From the NCBI RefSeq assembly GCF_004359215.1, contig NC_090610.1:10394959-10458958 (forward strand): 64,000 nucleotides of DNA. The letters are read 5' to 3'. This stretch comes from Bremia lactucae (taxonomy: Eukaryota > Oomycota > Peronosporomycetes > Peronosporales > Peronosporaceae). The notes beneath the pieces are model-generated. The model was not told the DNA's origin. It ran no database searches and saw only the letters and a list, made by a program, of their open reading frames with translations. Of this stretch, positions 21,301 through 32,131 are shown in pieces (position 1 is the stretch's first letter; each line of letters opens with the position of its first letter). Position numbers and translations under genes: made by a program.

Positions 21301-21960
21301 CATCTTGGTGTGCCCAGCTTTGTGGTTGCCTATGAAAAGGATCAATAGATGAGGCCTCTTCTTCGCTAGTCTCAAATTGACTAGCAGAAGCAGCGTTGTG
21401 AGAAGAATCAGAGGGTGCAGTACCGCCCATGATTTCTTTCACACGCAAGCGAGCGAAATTAATTCGCTGCGACCGCTGTTTCATCGCATCGGAATGCAGA
21501 TTAATGCGGCGCGAGAATTCCGCCTCGTATTGGTCGGGCGTTTCATTCAACGCAATACGACCGGGATCGGGAAAACACGCGCAAGCGATTTTCCCCGAGC
21601 CTTTCATGATCTAAAGACGCCATAATATTGAATGAGCGTCTAGACGAGCGCGCTCTAGAAGGGATGCTCTTGGCCCGTTTAAACGAGGCATCGGTGATAT
21701 GCCACCCGTCACATAGCCACGTTCAAAACGACTGGTTTGTGACACCGACTGAGCACGATCACGTGTCGTTGGCGGAGCTTTAGGCTCCGAAACCACTATG
21801 TCAGAACATTATAGATAATGGTCTGAGCGATAGACGTTAAGGGTTTACCCAACGGAGGAGCGGCTGCGCCCCAATGGGCAGCGCTCTCATTAAAGATCGC
21901 TGCGCTATCCAGCACAGACGACGAGACTCCTCTTTGACGAATTTTGAAATGTAAATTCGT
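21269..21960 (-). pseudogene. Antisense frame of element D (N-terminally deleted)
   Basis: It runs opposite to gag-pol between the chromodomain and the 3' LTR. Segments SQTSRFERGYVTGGI, LNGPRASLLERA and NETPDQYEAEFSRRI-x-HSDA, then QRINFARLRVKEIMGG, match the antisense frame of F at 25214-26727. The block corresponding to F's first 100 or so codons is deleted. See the entry at 25214 for the best copy. No known domain. Confidence 0.6.
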
Positions 21961-21963
21961 TCT

Positions 21964-21977
21964 TAAAGGGGGGATGG
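21964..21977 (+). other. Polypurine tract of element D
   Basis: AAAGGGGGGATGG directly precedes the 3' LTR start TGTTACGGGC, the usual plus-strand primer for Ty3 reverse transcription. Confidence 0.75.
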
Positions 21978-22290
21978 TGTTACGGGCTAAAGTTGCCTTA
22001 ATGTTACCCAGTCCCCGTTAAGCACACCAAGTGTACTTAAGGGGATAGTAAAATACTTAAATAAAGTAATTCGACCCACCACCTGGGTGTGGTTCACATT
22101 GTGAACCACTCTTGTGTATGTGATGCACATAGGTGCAATCACATAGGAATGATGACGCCTTATATCATCCGTGATGACGGCTAGCGTCATCCGTTACGCG
22201 AAGTATCTTAAAAAATACGCTCGCAATACATATTGGTGTTATCGACAGAGATGACATTTTTTGATTACTAAAAATTGTTTTATATATTTA
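21978..22290 (+). repeat. 3' LTR of element D, truncated
   Basis: It begins TGTTACGGGCTAAAG and follows the 5' LTR closely (same ATGACG palindromes) until about 22285. Identity then ends in an AT run and the gag-protease fragment of element E begins in the opposite orientation. Confidence 0.85.
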
Positions 22291-23524
22291 ACATATATAA
22301 AATATACCTACTAAGACCCCAGTTGATACTCGACGGCCTTCTTCATGTACCACCTCCGCCGAACCGGCAAAGAGGCGTTCCGAGCGTGGAATGCGATTTT
22401 TGTGCACAAATTTATCGCGTGGCGAGAAGGGGACATCACCCACCAAGGCTCGTTCCACGAGTGGTTTGTGACTAGCACCCACGGTGTGACTACGCCATTC
22501 GGTTCATGGCTCATTCTTTATAAGACATGACATTCCAAGGATGAAATCATACCGATCGTCTATATATGTAAGACAATGAACAATTCTTGAGAGTTAAACT
22601 CATCAAATTTGGTTTTTAAGGGTTACAAAACCTTACAGGTCGATGCGATCGATCCTGTCGCTAGGCGAACAGACACCTTGCTGTTGCTCTTTGAGTCTTC
22701 AATAGCCTTGGCGTACAACGCTTGATTCTTCTCCACATTCGCCTTAGTCGCGAAGTTGTATGACGCCTAAGTCAATCAAGACCGTCATGGGGTCGCCCGC
22801 ACAGCGACCACAGACAAACACAAAAGTTTTGTCCACGAGACTTGTTCTCCAGGAAAAGGATGAGGCAACCTTCCTTCTTTCTTGAGAGCGAGTGACCTCC
22901 CAGTATGACGTCCCGCGCCTACTGGGAAATTTCGTTTCCGACTTTTCAACGCTCACTGCGTTCAGAGTTTGCTTCGTCGAAGCAGACTTGCCTTAGACTA
23001 CCTTTCATGGTTTTTAGGCAGTTTCTGCGATAATGTTCAAGCGCATTACACCCGAAACAGCGGCCTCCAGCCCTCAAATTTTCCCAGCGCGGAAGCGCCC
23101 GTTCGGCCGGTGAGATCCCCATGGGGTGGGGCTTTCGACGAATTCTGTCGATCCGACGTGGCCCTGGGTTGATCTCGTGCTGTGCTCTTCCAGCAAAGCT
23201 ATGTGCACAGCTTCGTTGAACGTAGTTCTTTGGCGGCGAAAGAGTTAAGTGCAAACAGGACCGACTCGGACACACGTCCTTGACCACTGTGACCTTTACT
23301 TCTTCCGACAACGGAGCCCGGCCCTGGCGGCCTCTAAATTTTGGAGCTCTATGACATAGTCCTGTAAGGACCGATTTCCAAGAACAACGACCGATGACGG
23401 TAGGCCATGTTGGCGATCAGAAATGTCGTTCGCATCTCCTGAGCCATGAACTCCCATGAGGTTGCCTCGGCTACTTCACATACACGACGAGCAGAGGAAG
23501 ATTTGAAGTAGCTAAGAAGTCTTA
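22291..23524 (-). pseudogene. Element E gag-protease fragment
   Basis: The minus strand carries a capsid-like piece (VAEATSWEFMAQEMRTTFL), a zinc knuckle CFGCNALEHYRRNC (near 23035), a protease site MTVLIDLGVI (DSGA changed to DLGV) and the YDFILGM motif near 22540. It abuts F's LTR at 23525 without a PBS. The matching gag start, PBS and LTR of E appear at 33728-34060, so F inserted into E's gag. Confidence 0.65.
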
Positions 23525-25078
23525 TGTAGGCAATCACGTCTTAATACGGCCACGCTCTACTAGGCACACACCTTAGCACAGCGAGGAAGCGGTTTGGCCG
23601 TCTACTCTCGCGTGCAGTGAGTTGTTGTTGTGGGCGTCTTCGCGACCTCACCCAACGCACTAAGTACTCTGGTATACGTGTCGTCACGGGAGCATAAACT
23701 GGCTCCTCGTGCTCACTTACCAAGTAGGAAGTAGTTTTCAGACTGATTTATATTTAATTGCAATAAATATAGGGAACCGGTTTAGGCACACCCCCTCTTT
23801 TGGTACAGCCACCCCTCCTCCCCGTCTGTTTGTGTTAATTAGATAGAAGCTACAGATAAATAAACAAATAAACAGTTTCATCATTCCGCTATAACGCAAA
23901 AAAATTGACAATTTTTCGTTTCCAGTAGTCTTAAGATCCCTTTTGAACTTTGGTACACCCCCAATAAGTTACATTTGGAAACTGATGTTGCCACACCCCT
24001 TCATTATCTACCTTTGTATTTATGAGAGTCGCGTAATGGGAGCAACTCGTTGATAACTAGAATATATACTGAGAAACCTTTATGCAGGCCAGCTCGAATA
24101 GTCTGCAAAAGACTTCGCAATATATGCGTACTTTCATGCTTTCTCAACAAATAAATTCCGAATAAAAGCCGACAAAAAGTGAAACATGACGAAATATGGC
24201 TTTCTTGCGATCATGGAGGGTATAACAAGAGTATTAAGATTCGCTCATTTGAAAGGTAAGCATGCACTTCCGCAAAGGTTGTTAAAAGTAAAGTAAAAAT
24301 AAATTCATCCTTCGCTCGACCTCCAAAAGACTTACTAACTTCTTACTAACTTGCATGCGCAAGAGCGCACCTCCGACCCTTGTCGCTGATTTCCAGCTCA
24401 ACATCTTCCTCGTGCTCGATTTGCTGCTCTTTCTCTTCGCTCTTTTTACGACTTGCCAATCTAGTGCGGGCGTTCTTGGTTTTTTTCTCACCTGTTAAAA
24501 ACAGTACATCTAACATCGCCAAACAGAACACGGTTTCTGATGTGTTCAGGGGCTTACACCCATTACACTACTCTCATCTAGATAATTAAGGTGCGTTGCT
24601 AAAGCGATTTCCTAATGTAATTTGGGCAATGATGTTCCAAAGGCCAAAAGGGCGATTTTAAGACGATTGTAAAGGAACAACTTGTTGATTTTGGATGCAT
24701 CCATAGATTGAAAATATTTTATATGACGTTATTCAGTACAGAAGTGGAGGGGGGGTGCCTAAACCGGTTCCCTAAATATAAAAACTTATTTTTTAAACTA
24801 ATTTTTTACCCATCCTAAAATGTCACCTCTGTAGATAACACTAATATGTATTGCGAGCATATCTTTCTAGATATCTCGCGTAACGGATGACGCTAGCCGT
24901 CATCCCTGCTAATGTGAATGCCCTCAGTAACATCACATACACAAGGGTGGATCACAATGTGAACCACACCCAAGTGGTGGGTCCAATAACATTACTTAAG
25001 CAATTGACCATCCCCTCAAGTACACCAAGTTTACTTAACGGGGATTGTGTAACATCAGGGCAACTTTAGCCCGTTACA
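23525..25078 (-). repeat. 3' LTR of element F, interrupted by a 1-kb transposon
   Basis: The plus-strand ends are TGTAGGCAATCACG and TAGCCCGTTACA. The LTR sequence stops at AATTGCAATAAATATA and resumes at TAAATATAAAAACTT on the far side of the TIR element. Removing the insert gives an LTR of about 545 bp, as in D. Confidence 0.85.
23772..24772. mobile_element. 1001-bp TIR DNA transposon with 8-bp target duplication
   Basis: Terminal inverted repeats begin GGGAACCGGTTTAGGCAC and extend about 25 bp with a C-rich tail. TAAATATA (23764-23771 and 24773-24780) flanks it on both sides. An 8-bp duplication suits hAT, Merlin or P-like elements; GGG ends do not decide between them. Inside, a minus-strand frame (24282-24531) codes a Lys/Glu-rich stretch (RKKSEEKEQQIEHEEDVELE), perhaps the C-terminus of a lost transposase. 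Non-autonomous. Confidence 0.8.
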
Positions 25079-25094
25079 CCACCACCCCTTTAAG
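25079..25094 (-). other. Polypurine tract of element F
   Basis: The minus strand reads AAAGGGGTGGTGG immediately before the 3' LTR start TGTAACGGGC. Confidence 0.7.
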
Positions 25095-25213
25095 GAACGA
25101 ATTTACATCTTATAATTCGTCAAAGAGGAAGGAGGAACTGCGAGCTGCTTAACCCACCGCTTGTTCTCTCAATCAGTTTAGCGAGACCTGTGTTTTCATA
25201 CACGGCGCCAAAA

Positions 25214-26727
25214 ATGCCACCTAAAAGGGGCCACGTTGGTGGGTCGTCTTCGAAGACGCCCACTCGACCTCGCACTAAGCGCCCGCGCCACGTTAACACG
25301 CCGGCAGCGTTCAATATCTTTGTCGAAACGCCGATAGCTACTGCTGCTGTCGCGTTAACGGGGCTTAAGGATCCATCCCACTATAACAGTGAGGATGTTG
25401 ATCCGTCGCTCATTGTAGTGATGTACGCAACGAGCTCATGAGGAAGGATGATGCGCATCATTGCCCATCCATACTTCTCTCATGGCTCACAACATGGAGA
25501 CAGCAACATTTACGTATGCTGTCGCGTCGTCTGCGCTGGATAGCGCAGCGACCATTAATGAGAGCACTGCCCATAAAGGTACAGCTGTTTCTCCGTTAGG
25601 TAAAGCTACAACGCTTTATGCTCAGACTATTATCCATAATGGAACAAACAAAGGGATTCCGAGCCTAAAGCTCCACCGACGACACGTGAATGTGCTCAGT
25701 CGGTGTCACAAGCCAGTCGTTTTGAACGTGGCCATGTGACGGGTGGCATTCCAAAGATGCGCCCTCCATCTAAATGGCCTCATTTAAACGGGCCAAGAGC
25801 GCCGCTCTTAGAGCGCGCTCTTCTAGACGATCATAAATGTTATGATGTCTTTAAATCATGGAGGGCTCAGAGAAAATCACTTGGGCGTATTATCCCGATC
25901 ACGGTCGTGTTGCGCTCAAATGAAACGCCCGACCAATACGAGGTGGAATTCACGCGCCGCATTCATCCGCATTCCGATGCGACGAAACAGCGGTCGCATA
26001 GAATTAATTTCGCCCGCTTGCGCGTGAAAGAAATTATGGGCAGTACTGTACTCCCTGTTTCTTCTCACTACGCTTCTTCTGGTAGTCCATTTGAGACTAG
26101 CGAAGAGGCCTCAGATGGTGCTCCTTTCATGAGCAGTAAACCAAGCCGGGCAGGTCAATACGTAGGGTATCGATCGGTTCCCAAGAGTCAAATCTTTGGG
26201 TAACCTTTCCATTGGATGAGGATCTCATACTTCTGCCTCACGGAGCGGTGGGCAAGCAACAAGGAAGCGTTGGTTCCCATCCGCATCCATCAATGCAGGC
26301 AGCGCCCGACACGAGTGGCGATCTCGCCCACCTAGTCACGGCTGCCATACCTTAGTCCGTTCAATCGCAGCCGTTAAGCGCAGCCGAACGACGTATTGGA
26401 AAAGTCGAAGGTAAAGTCTTGCGACTGGCCTCGGATCTTCAGGATGTCCGCGCGAAGGATGGTCAGGATTATGATCGCCTGAAACCTCGGCTTGACATCC
26501 TGGAGAAGTTGATGCTGAGAGAACCGCATTACGCGTGTGACATCCATCGCTCTTCGAGTTCTTTTCGTGGTGGAATGAGTCATTCGGCTAAGCGTTTTTC
26601 ACCTTCACTGTCTCCCTCACCCGATCGACGACTCACAGTCGGCGTCACCATCAGTCTCCTTAGACGGACGGGACTATGTGACCTCAGTTGGGTCGGGTCA
26701 ACATACCGCTTCAGACGACCCAAGTAA
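25214..26727 (+). pseudogene. Antisense ORF of element F (best family II copy), coiled-coil C-terminus
   Basis: Opposite to gag-pol, starting 136 bp inside the 3' LTR. An ATG opens a basic N-terminus (MPPKRGHVGGSSSKTPTRPR, then TKRPRH). The next segment is in shifted frames. A 166-codon open frame (25703-26203) has LNGPRAPLLERALL, RSNETPDQYEVEFTRRI and INFARLRVKEIM. After another shift it ends with a heptad-like stretch (RRIGKVEGKVLRLASDLQDV and RLKPRLDILEKL, 26380-26520) interrupted by one TAG upstream. The first kilobase faces no sense coding sequence. No known family recognised. Two frameshifts and one stop mean this copy is not functional. Confidence 0.6.
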
Positions 26728-27300
26728 AACACGGGGTGCGTCTATAGATACGAGGGAAGAGTAAGCCTAAAATATAGGTCCTTAATCTCTTCGACCACCG
26801 TAACGGGCCCAATGAAACGCGATAACAACTTCGTAGTACCTCCGTAGTACAGAAATTGCATTCTTAGGTAGGGTAGCAGTTCTTAATAGTACTTTTTCAC
26901 CCACTCTAAAGCGTTCATTATTTTGCGACCATTTCGGTCCGCATATTCTTAATGCTTGTCCTTTGCGCTTGCCAACGCGTCACGGACTTTTCGTGTGATG
27001 GATAATCGCTCATCCACAAAGCGTTGAGCCTCGCTCACGCTTTTAGCATCCAACTCGCCTATGACACCCCGAGAGGTCGGTCATAGGAGGTAGTTTTATT
27101 GACCACTGCTAAACTTGCAGGGTCACTAGGGCAAGTTCCTGTCGTTGAGGTGATACCCTCGCGAATCATCGTCATATTGACAAAACTATATTTCTCTTTC
27201 GCACCGAGCATAGATATCCCCCCTCCACTAAGACTCGGGCTGCGCACAAACGAGACTGACGTCCGAGGATGGCGCAGTCCGTTTATATAAAACGGTGTCT
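26180..27300 (-). pseudogene. Element F chromodomain linker and integrase C-terminus
   Basis: The region is the inverted counterpart of D 20279-21300. One 63-codon minus-sense segment (SLSGGGISMLGAKEKYSFVN region) is identical to D. The chromodomain itself is poorly preserved. A block around 26760-26920 carries the degraded GPY/F region. Confidence 0.6.
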
Positions 27301-27493
27301 CACCCGTACTGGTGTGGACACTGTAATTTTAAGCGAACTCCACAAAGAGCAATTGCTTTCTTCATTTTTTGGGAGCTGCTATCGTGCGTAAAACATCCGC
27401 CAGGACCCGATGGCAAGTTGTGTTTGACCATCGGTCTGGGGATGATCTGCGGTCGACATGTGGAGCTTGCTACCAAGCATATCAAACACATGT

Positions 27494-27553
27494 CGCCAAA
27501 ATCCAGACGTAAAACGTGGACCCCGTTCCGAGTTTTACGTCTGGATTTTGGCG
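27494..27553. repeat. Perfect 22-bp inverted repeat in integrase, first F unit
   Basis: Arms 27494-27515 and 27532-27553 are perfect complements, separated by 16 nt (GTGGACCCCGTTCCGA). Same structure as in D at 20016. Confidence 0.9.
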
Positions 27554-28159
27554 CTACGGACTCGGGCATCCCATGAGTCGGTATATATGATCCAGGAACA
27601 AGAAAGCTGACTCTTTGCCTGTGATCGATGTTTTACATGGTGCTAAATGCACCATCTTGCTCAGTCTGTCTACAAAGAGGACTAACCCTGTCCGATCCTT
27701 ATGATCGGGCGGCATGCCAAACATGAAGTCCAGACTTACTGACTTCCAACAGTTGGTTGGAATCGGTAGCGGCTTCAGTGGCGCACTGCTGGACGGTGCA
27801 GGCTTAATGCGCTGACACTGTTCGCAAGAGCGAATATAGTTGGCCACCCATCTATATAGGTGTGGCCACCAAAATTCCTCTGACACTCGTAAGAATGTCT
27901 TTTCACGGCCCAGATGCCCACTAGATGGTGCATCATGGAGCTCGTGAAGGATCATCAACTTGAGATCTGTGTCATGAGGCACATAGATTCTCAAGGGATC
28001 ACAAGGTGACAGCTGATGCCATAACAGGCCATCGCTGTAGCTAAAGCGATTGAGCTTAGCTTTCAGGTGCGACGGAAGGGAAACCTTTCGTCCACACCCG
28101 TACTGGTGTGGACACTGTAATTTTAAGCGAACTCCACAAAGAGCAATTGCTTTCTTCAT
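27554..28159 (-). pseudogene. Integrase N-terminal and core part, first F unit
   Basis: A 201-codon open frame contains SLPSHLKAKLNRFSYSDGLL, the HHCC region HDAPSSGHLGREKTFL/SCEQCQR, and the core to YRLMGCPSP, where the inverted repeat ends it. Its N-terminal 20 codons come from the duplicated junction (KKAIALCGVRLKLQCPHQYG). It corresponds to the contiguous form of the gap-split D integrase. Confidence 0.8.
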
Positions 28160-28288
28160 TTTTTGGGAGCTGCTATCGTGCGTAAAACATCCGCCAGGAC
28201 CCGATTGGCAAGTTGTGTTTGACCATCGGTCTGGGGATGATCTGCGGTCGACATGTGGAGCTTGCTACCAAGCATATCAAACACATGT

Positions 28289-28348
28289 CGCCAAAATCCA
28301 GACGTAAAACGTGGACCCCGTTCCGAGTTTTACGTCTGGATTTTGGCG
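28289..28348. repeat. Perfect 22-bp inverted repeat in integrase, second F unit
   Basis: Same arms and loop as at 27494. The structure therefore predates the duplication. Confidence 0.9.
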
Positions 28349-28807
28349 CTACGGACTCGGGCATCCCATGAGTCGGTATATATGATCCAGGAACAAGAAA
28401 GCTGACTCTTTGCCTGTGATCGATGTTTTACATGGTGCTAAATGCACCATCTTGCTCAGTCTGTCTACAAAGAGGACTAACCCTGTCCGACCCTTATGAT
28501 CGGGCGGCATGCCAAACATGAAGTCCAGACTTACTGACTTCCAACAGTTGGTTGGAATCGGTAGCGGCTTCAGTGGCGCACTGCTGGACGGTGCAGGCTT
28601 AATGCGCTGACACTGTTCGCAAGAGCGAATATAGTTGGCCACCCATCTATATAGATGTGGCCACCAAAATTCCTCTGACACTCGTAAGAATGTCTTTTCA
28701 CGGCCCAGATGCCCATTAGATGGTGCATCATGGAGCTCGTGAAGGATCATCAACTTGAGATCTGTGTACGACACATGCAAGTTAAATGTTTTCAAGTAAA
28801 GGCACAT
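28349..28807 (-). pseudogene. Integrase part, second F unit
   Basis: The same core as the first unit (SLDFMFGMPPDHKGRTGL) but preceded by filler-derived codons (CLYLKTFNLHVSYTDLKL) instead of the normal HDTDLKL approach. Ends at the same YRLMGCPSP stop. Confidence 0.75.
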
Positions 28808-28879
28808 AGATTCTCAAGGGATCACAGGGTGAAAGCTGATGCCATATCAGGCTAACGCTGAAGCCCAAGCGATTTAGCT

Positions 28880-29500
28880 TAGCCTTTAGGTGCGATGGAA
28901 GGGTTACCTTTTTTCCACCAAAGTAATCCAACAGCAGGCGACAATGTCGGCCTGCTGTGCTTTAGAACACGACACATTTTTTTGGTGTCTTACCTTGAAG
29001 TATGGTCTCCGCGATAAAGCGTCAGCCAAGACATTCGTCTTATCCGCCTTTTATTCACCTTTAAAATTAAATTCAGAGAAGAATGTGAGCCATCTTACCA
29101 TTCTAGGCGAGAGGTGCGGTGAGTTTATTGCGGTCCGCAGTGATGCGTCATCCGTATAAAGCCCCAAATGGCTCTGTGCCCAGTAGGTGCACACGAAACT
29201 TGACAATAGCTTACTTTATTAAAAGTAGCTCTTTGTCATGCACGGGGTAATTCAGTTCCGCGGCTTTTAATAGCCGGGAATGATAAGAGATGACACGGTC
29301 AACGCCGTCGTCATTCTTCTGCATGAGCGTGCTGCCAATTGCAGAATTATTTACATCGCAAAGGACGCTAAAGGGCTTATTTACGTCTGGCGATGCCAAG
29401 ACCGGTGCCTCTATAAGAGATTGCTACACTGATGTGAAAGAAGCTTCTTGATCTTTCAACCAAACCCATTTTGCGTCCTTTTTAAGGAGGTCAGACAATG
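28880..29500 (-). pseudogene. Element F RNase H, degenerate
   Basis: KPFSVLCDVNNSAIGSTLMQ has the first catalytic Asp (CDAS changed to CDVN). VISYHSRLLKAAELNYPVHD and KELLLIK carry the Glu region. The remainder toward 28900 is shifted. The approach to integrase begins around 28900 with HLKAKLNRF-like sequence. Confidence 0.7.
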
Positions 29501-29501
29501 G

Positions 29502-30420
29502 TTAGTTCGACAATGGTTTAGTTCGCTCAGTATTATCACTGCTATACTTGTGTAAGAAATTAGGAAGCTCGAGGAATGGTGCAAAATCCTTCACATGTCG
29601 TGGGATTGGCCATTCCTTTACCGATTTTACCTTGTCCGGGTCTGCTCGTACAGCATTTGTACCTACAATGCAGCCCGGCACAGGTATCTCGGGGACCCCT
29701 ATGACGCACTTTTGCAAGTTGACGTACGAATGGGCGTACTCTAGAGTCTGCAACACGGCGTTTAAATGACGCTTGTGCGACTCGATTGCGCTCAATTTGT
29801 CCTCGGCCCTACTATACACGAATACATCGTGAAAGTAATGGGGCCTGTAGGCAGGGTTCTGACGCATCACGTGAGCCACCACTCGGTTAAATGTCGCTTG
29901 TGCGTTTTTTTAATTCTTGGGGTATCACAAGCCGTTTTCAAAGCATACCGCTTGGGGTGCTTACTGCCGTTTTGGCTACATCGGACTCGCTCATGAGAAC
30001 CTAATAGTAACCATCTGTTAAATCCAACGCGGAAAAGATAGTTGACTTTCCCATGGAGTTCAACAAAACATCTTTCCACGAGATTGGCGTTTGCGCCGGT
30101 ATGGTCGCCGTGTTCAGCTTATTGTAAGCATGAACCACGCGCCATCCACTTGTGGCTTTACGCACATACACCTGTCGCTTTACGCACACGAAAGGTCGGG
30201 CTGCAGTAAGGCGACTTGCTCTCACGTACATGTCCCGCATTGGCTCGATTGTCGAAGAACTCATCGATACTATCGTCATGTTCTTTTGGCAACGGCCATT
30301 GCCTGGTTCAACAATACTTGGTGCCAGGTTCGAGATAAATCTCGTATAACCAATGCCACTATCTGCTGGAAGGCGGCTCGGCACTTTCACAGAACCTCAC
30401 AGAACTGAATGTCCCTTAAA
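29502..30420 (-). pseudogene. Element F reverse transcriptase, catalytic box altered
   Basis: N-terminal fingers: YVRKATSGWRVVHAYNKLNT, then SALDLTDGYY with the first Asp. After a frame change, PHYFHDVFVYSRAEDK stands where YFDDVFVYSRA is expected; the first Asp of the DD pair is His, which would abolish activity. The palm/thumb region SHKRHLNAVLQTLEYAHSYV and GCIVGTNAVRADPDKVKS follows. Confidence 0.8.
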
Positions 30421-31289
30421 AGCATTCCAACCTTGAGCAGCGAACTGTTTCTTGTTGTCCGTTTCTAGGACGCTCCCGACCATTGTGGACGACGAGAAAC
30501 AGTCCACCAAGTTCTCTTCTGGAACTGGTGTGAATATTTTGTGGAACTATTCCTCCTTAAATTATGCAAGGAACAGATCCCACGACATCTTCGGAGTTTT
30601 TTACTATTTCCTCGGCAGATTCAAAGACTTGTCAAAGCACCTCAAATGACGATGCCTCCGCATTTTCGTTTTTGACGGCCTCGAACACCTCGTTCGAAGG
30701 CCCGTCCTCTTGGATACGAATTGGTCGAACTGTCACTCGTTTAGACGTACCTTTGATCGCCTAATCTGTCAAATGCTCGTTGTTAGAGTCGCCACGACCT
30801 TTGACTGGGAAGCGGGTGCCGTTGCTCTCGTAGCTAACGCACCCCTTCCAACCGCTCCAGGCTCTAGGCACTCTGCCGGTTCATGCAACGCTTGAATTCC
30901 TGTCAGCTCGCCGTCTTCTGCCACAGGCTTTTGGCTCTGTGCAGGACATTGGGACACATGACTACTTGCATTGCCCTTTTCACTACCCCAGCCTCCACGA
31001 GCTGGGTAGGAGTTTATGTCACCTGGCTTTCAGTCGATACACTTCCAACTACACTAGGCTTAGGGCTCTGGGTAGAGTTTTGTGGCGTTTGACATCCCGT
31101 CAACGCACTCTTAACTGTGTTTGTCACGACATCAATTGCATATTTCTCTCGTATGAACAGATCCTTTCCGGTGTCCTCCGTAGAGTTAGCAACTATGCAT
31201 GTACGTCAGTCTATCCATGGTTGGTGTTTTGCCAACCACGGCATGCCTAGGATGAGGTCAAACGGACTCTCAATATCTAGCAAGGCGGC
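30421..31289 (-). pseudogene. Element F protease C-terminal half and linker
   Basis: LILGMPWLAKHQPWID (near 31230) is the second half of retropepsin. A linker like that of D follows (ALHEPAECLEPGAVGRGALA), then the RT approach. Frames change repeatedly. Confidence 0.65.
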
Positions 31290-31740
31290 GCACGAAAAAA
31301 AAAACGGAAGATCGCTCGTACATTGGACATACTAATCACGAAACCAAGTATACACATGACTCGGCGTTTACAAGCTGCCAAACGTCATTGTCCGAACAGA
31401 AGATAGTACTCTTAAAATACCATCTATGATTACGTCTTTTTTTTCCTGGTATCGGTGTTTGAGCCGGTACAGTTGCAGCGTTCAATTTATTGAACGCATG
31501 CACAATCCGCCACCCTCCTGTTGCTTTACACACACAGACGGTTGGAGAGCTTTGTGGTCAATGACGTCACACTGTTCCTTTGGTAAAGGCCATACCACCG
31601 TCCGGCTCATCACCAAATACTTTGATAAATTCATGAGGCCAGAAGAGTGGCCTTGCGGCTCGCGTCGTGCCCTTCGACCAGCTGCTGGACGAGGCTCTAA
31701 AGTTGTCTAATTTGGCTCGACTTTTAATAGCAAGAAAAGT
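31290..31740 (-). pseudogene. Foreign Ty3 RT fragment (family III-like) inside F protease
   Basis: KATGGWRIVHAFNKLNAATV and PAQTPIPG match array H (37195-37265), not family II. The block replaces about 19 bp of F between the two halves of its protease and is flanked by TAGCAAG on both sides (about 31277 and 31730). Confidence 0.65.
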
Positions 31741-32131
31741 TACTTAAACTAAAGGCGAGTTCAACTTGAACTCCTCAGACTTTACGAGTCGCCGTTCGCT
31801 AAACGAACAGTCGCTTCTTCTCGCTTGCCATCCTGACAAAGCGACTCAAACATCGCCGGTCTGTTTCTTAAAGCCGCGAGTTTCACAAAATTCTGTGATG
31901 CACCCGAATTCACTAGGAGGGTCATCACCTGGTCATAGCCTCTTAGATGAGCGCTATAGACCAGCAGGGTTGAAGTCCGAAATTTCGGTACCTCAGGGAC
32001 TATGTTACCCATTTGTTCGACAACTCTGAACTTAAAGGTAGCTTCAGAGTCCGCGTCAGTAGGGCATACCGCTCCTACTGCGCTCCTGCATTTACCGACC
32101 CCTTAGTGGTCGATGCAGAACTCATGCGTCT
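31741..32131 (-). pseudogene. Element F protease N-terminal half and gag end
   Basis: VMTLLVNSGASQNFVKLAAL holds the retropepsin site with Asp changed to Asn (NSGAS). It is preceded by MGNIVPEVPKFRTSTLLVYS, the normal start of this domain in family II. The gag C-terminal tail ends at the inversion breakpoint. Confidence 0.75.

Larger units (their letters stand above)
14607..22290 (+). mobile_element. Ty3/gypsy element D (family II), 3' LTR truncated
   Basis: The order is 5' LTR, PBS, gag, protease, RT (core deleted), RNase H, integrase with an assembly gap, GPY/F remnant, chromodomain, an antisense frame, PPT and a truncated 3' LTR. D is the sense-strand relative of F (minus strand). Their integrase and 3' parts (19631-20710 and 26860-27960) are nearly identical in inverted orientation. 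Loss of the RT core makes it non-autonomous. Confidence 0.9.
27301..28766. repeat. Direct duplication (about 790 bp) within F integrase
   Basis: The sequence from CCCGTACTGGTGTGGACACT (about 27303) recurs from 28096 with only scattered differences. The first unit also contains 130 bp (27960-28090) identical to D but different from the flank right of the second unit. A 32-bp unmatched filler (28768-28799) marks the right junction. Looks like D-like sequence joined onto F. Confidence 0.8.

Noticed and set aside
25120..25314. Minus-strand frame facing the start of the F antisense ORF
   Set aside because: Composition mirrors the plus-strand basic N-terminus; no similarity to pol or gag; a shadow.
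29211..29399. Independent small gene on the minus strand
   Set aside because: It is the RNase H segment of element F.
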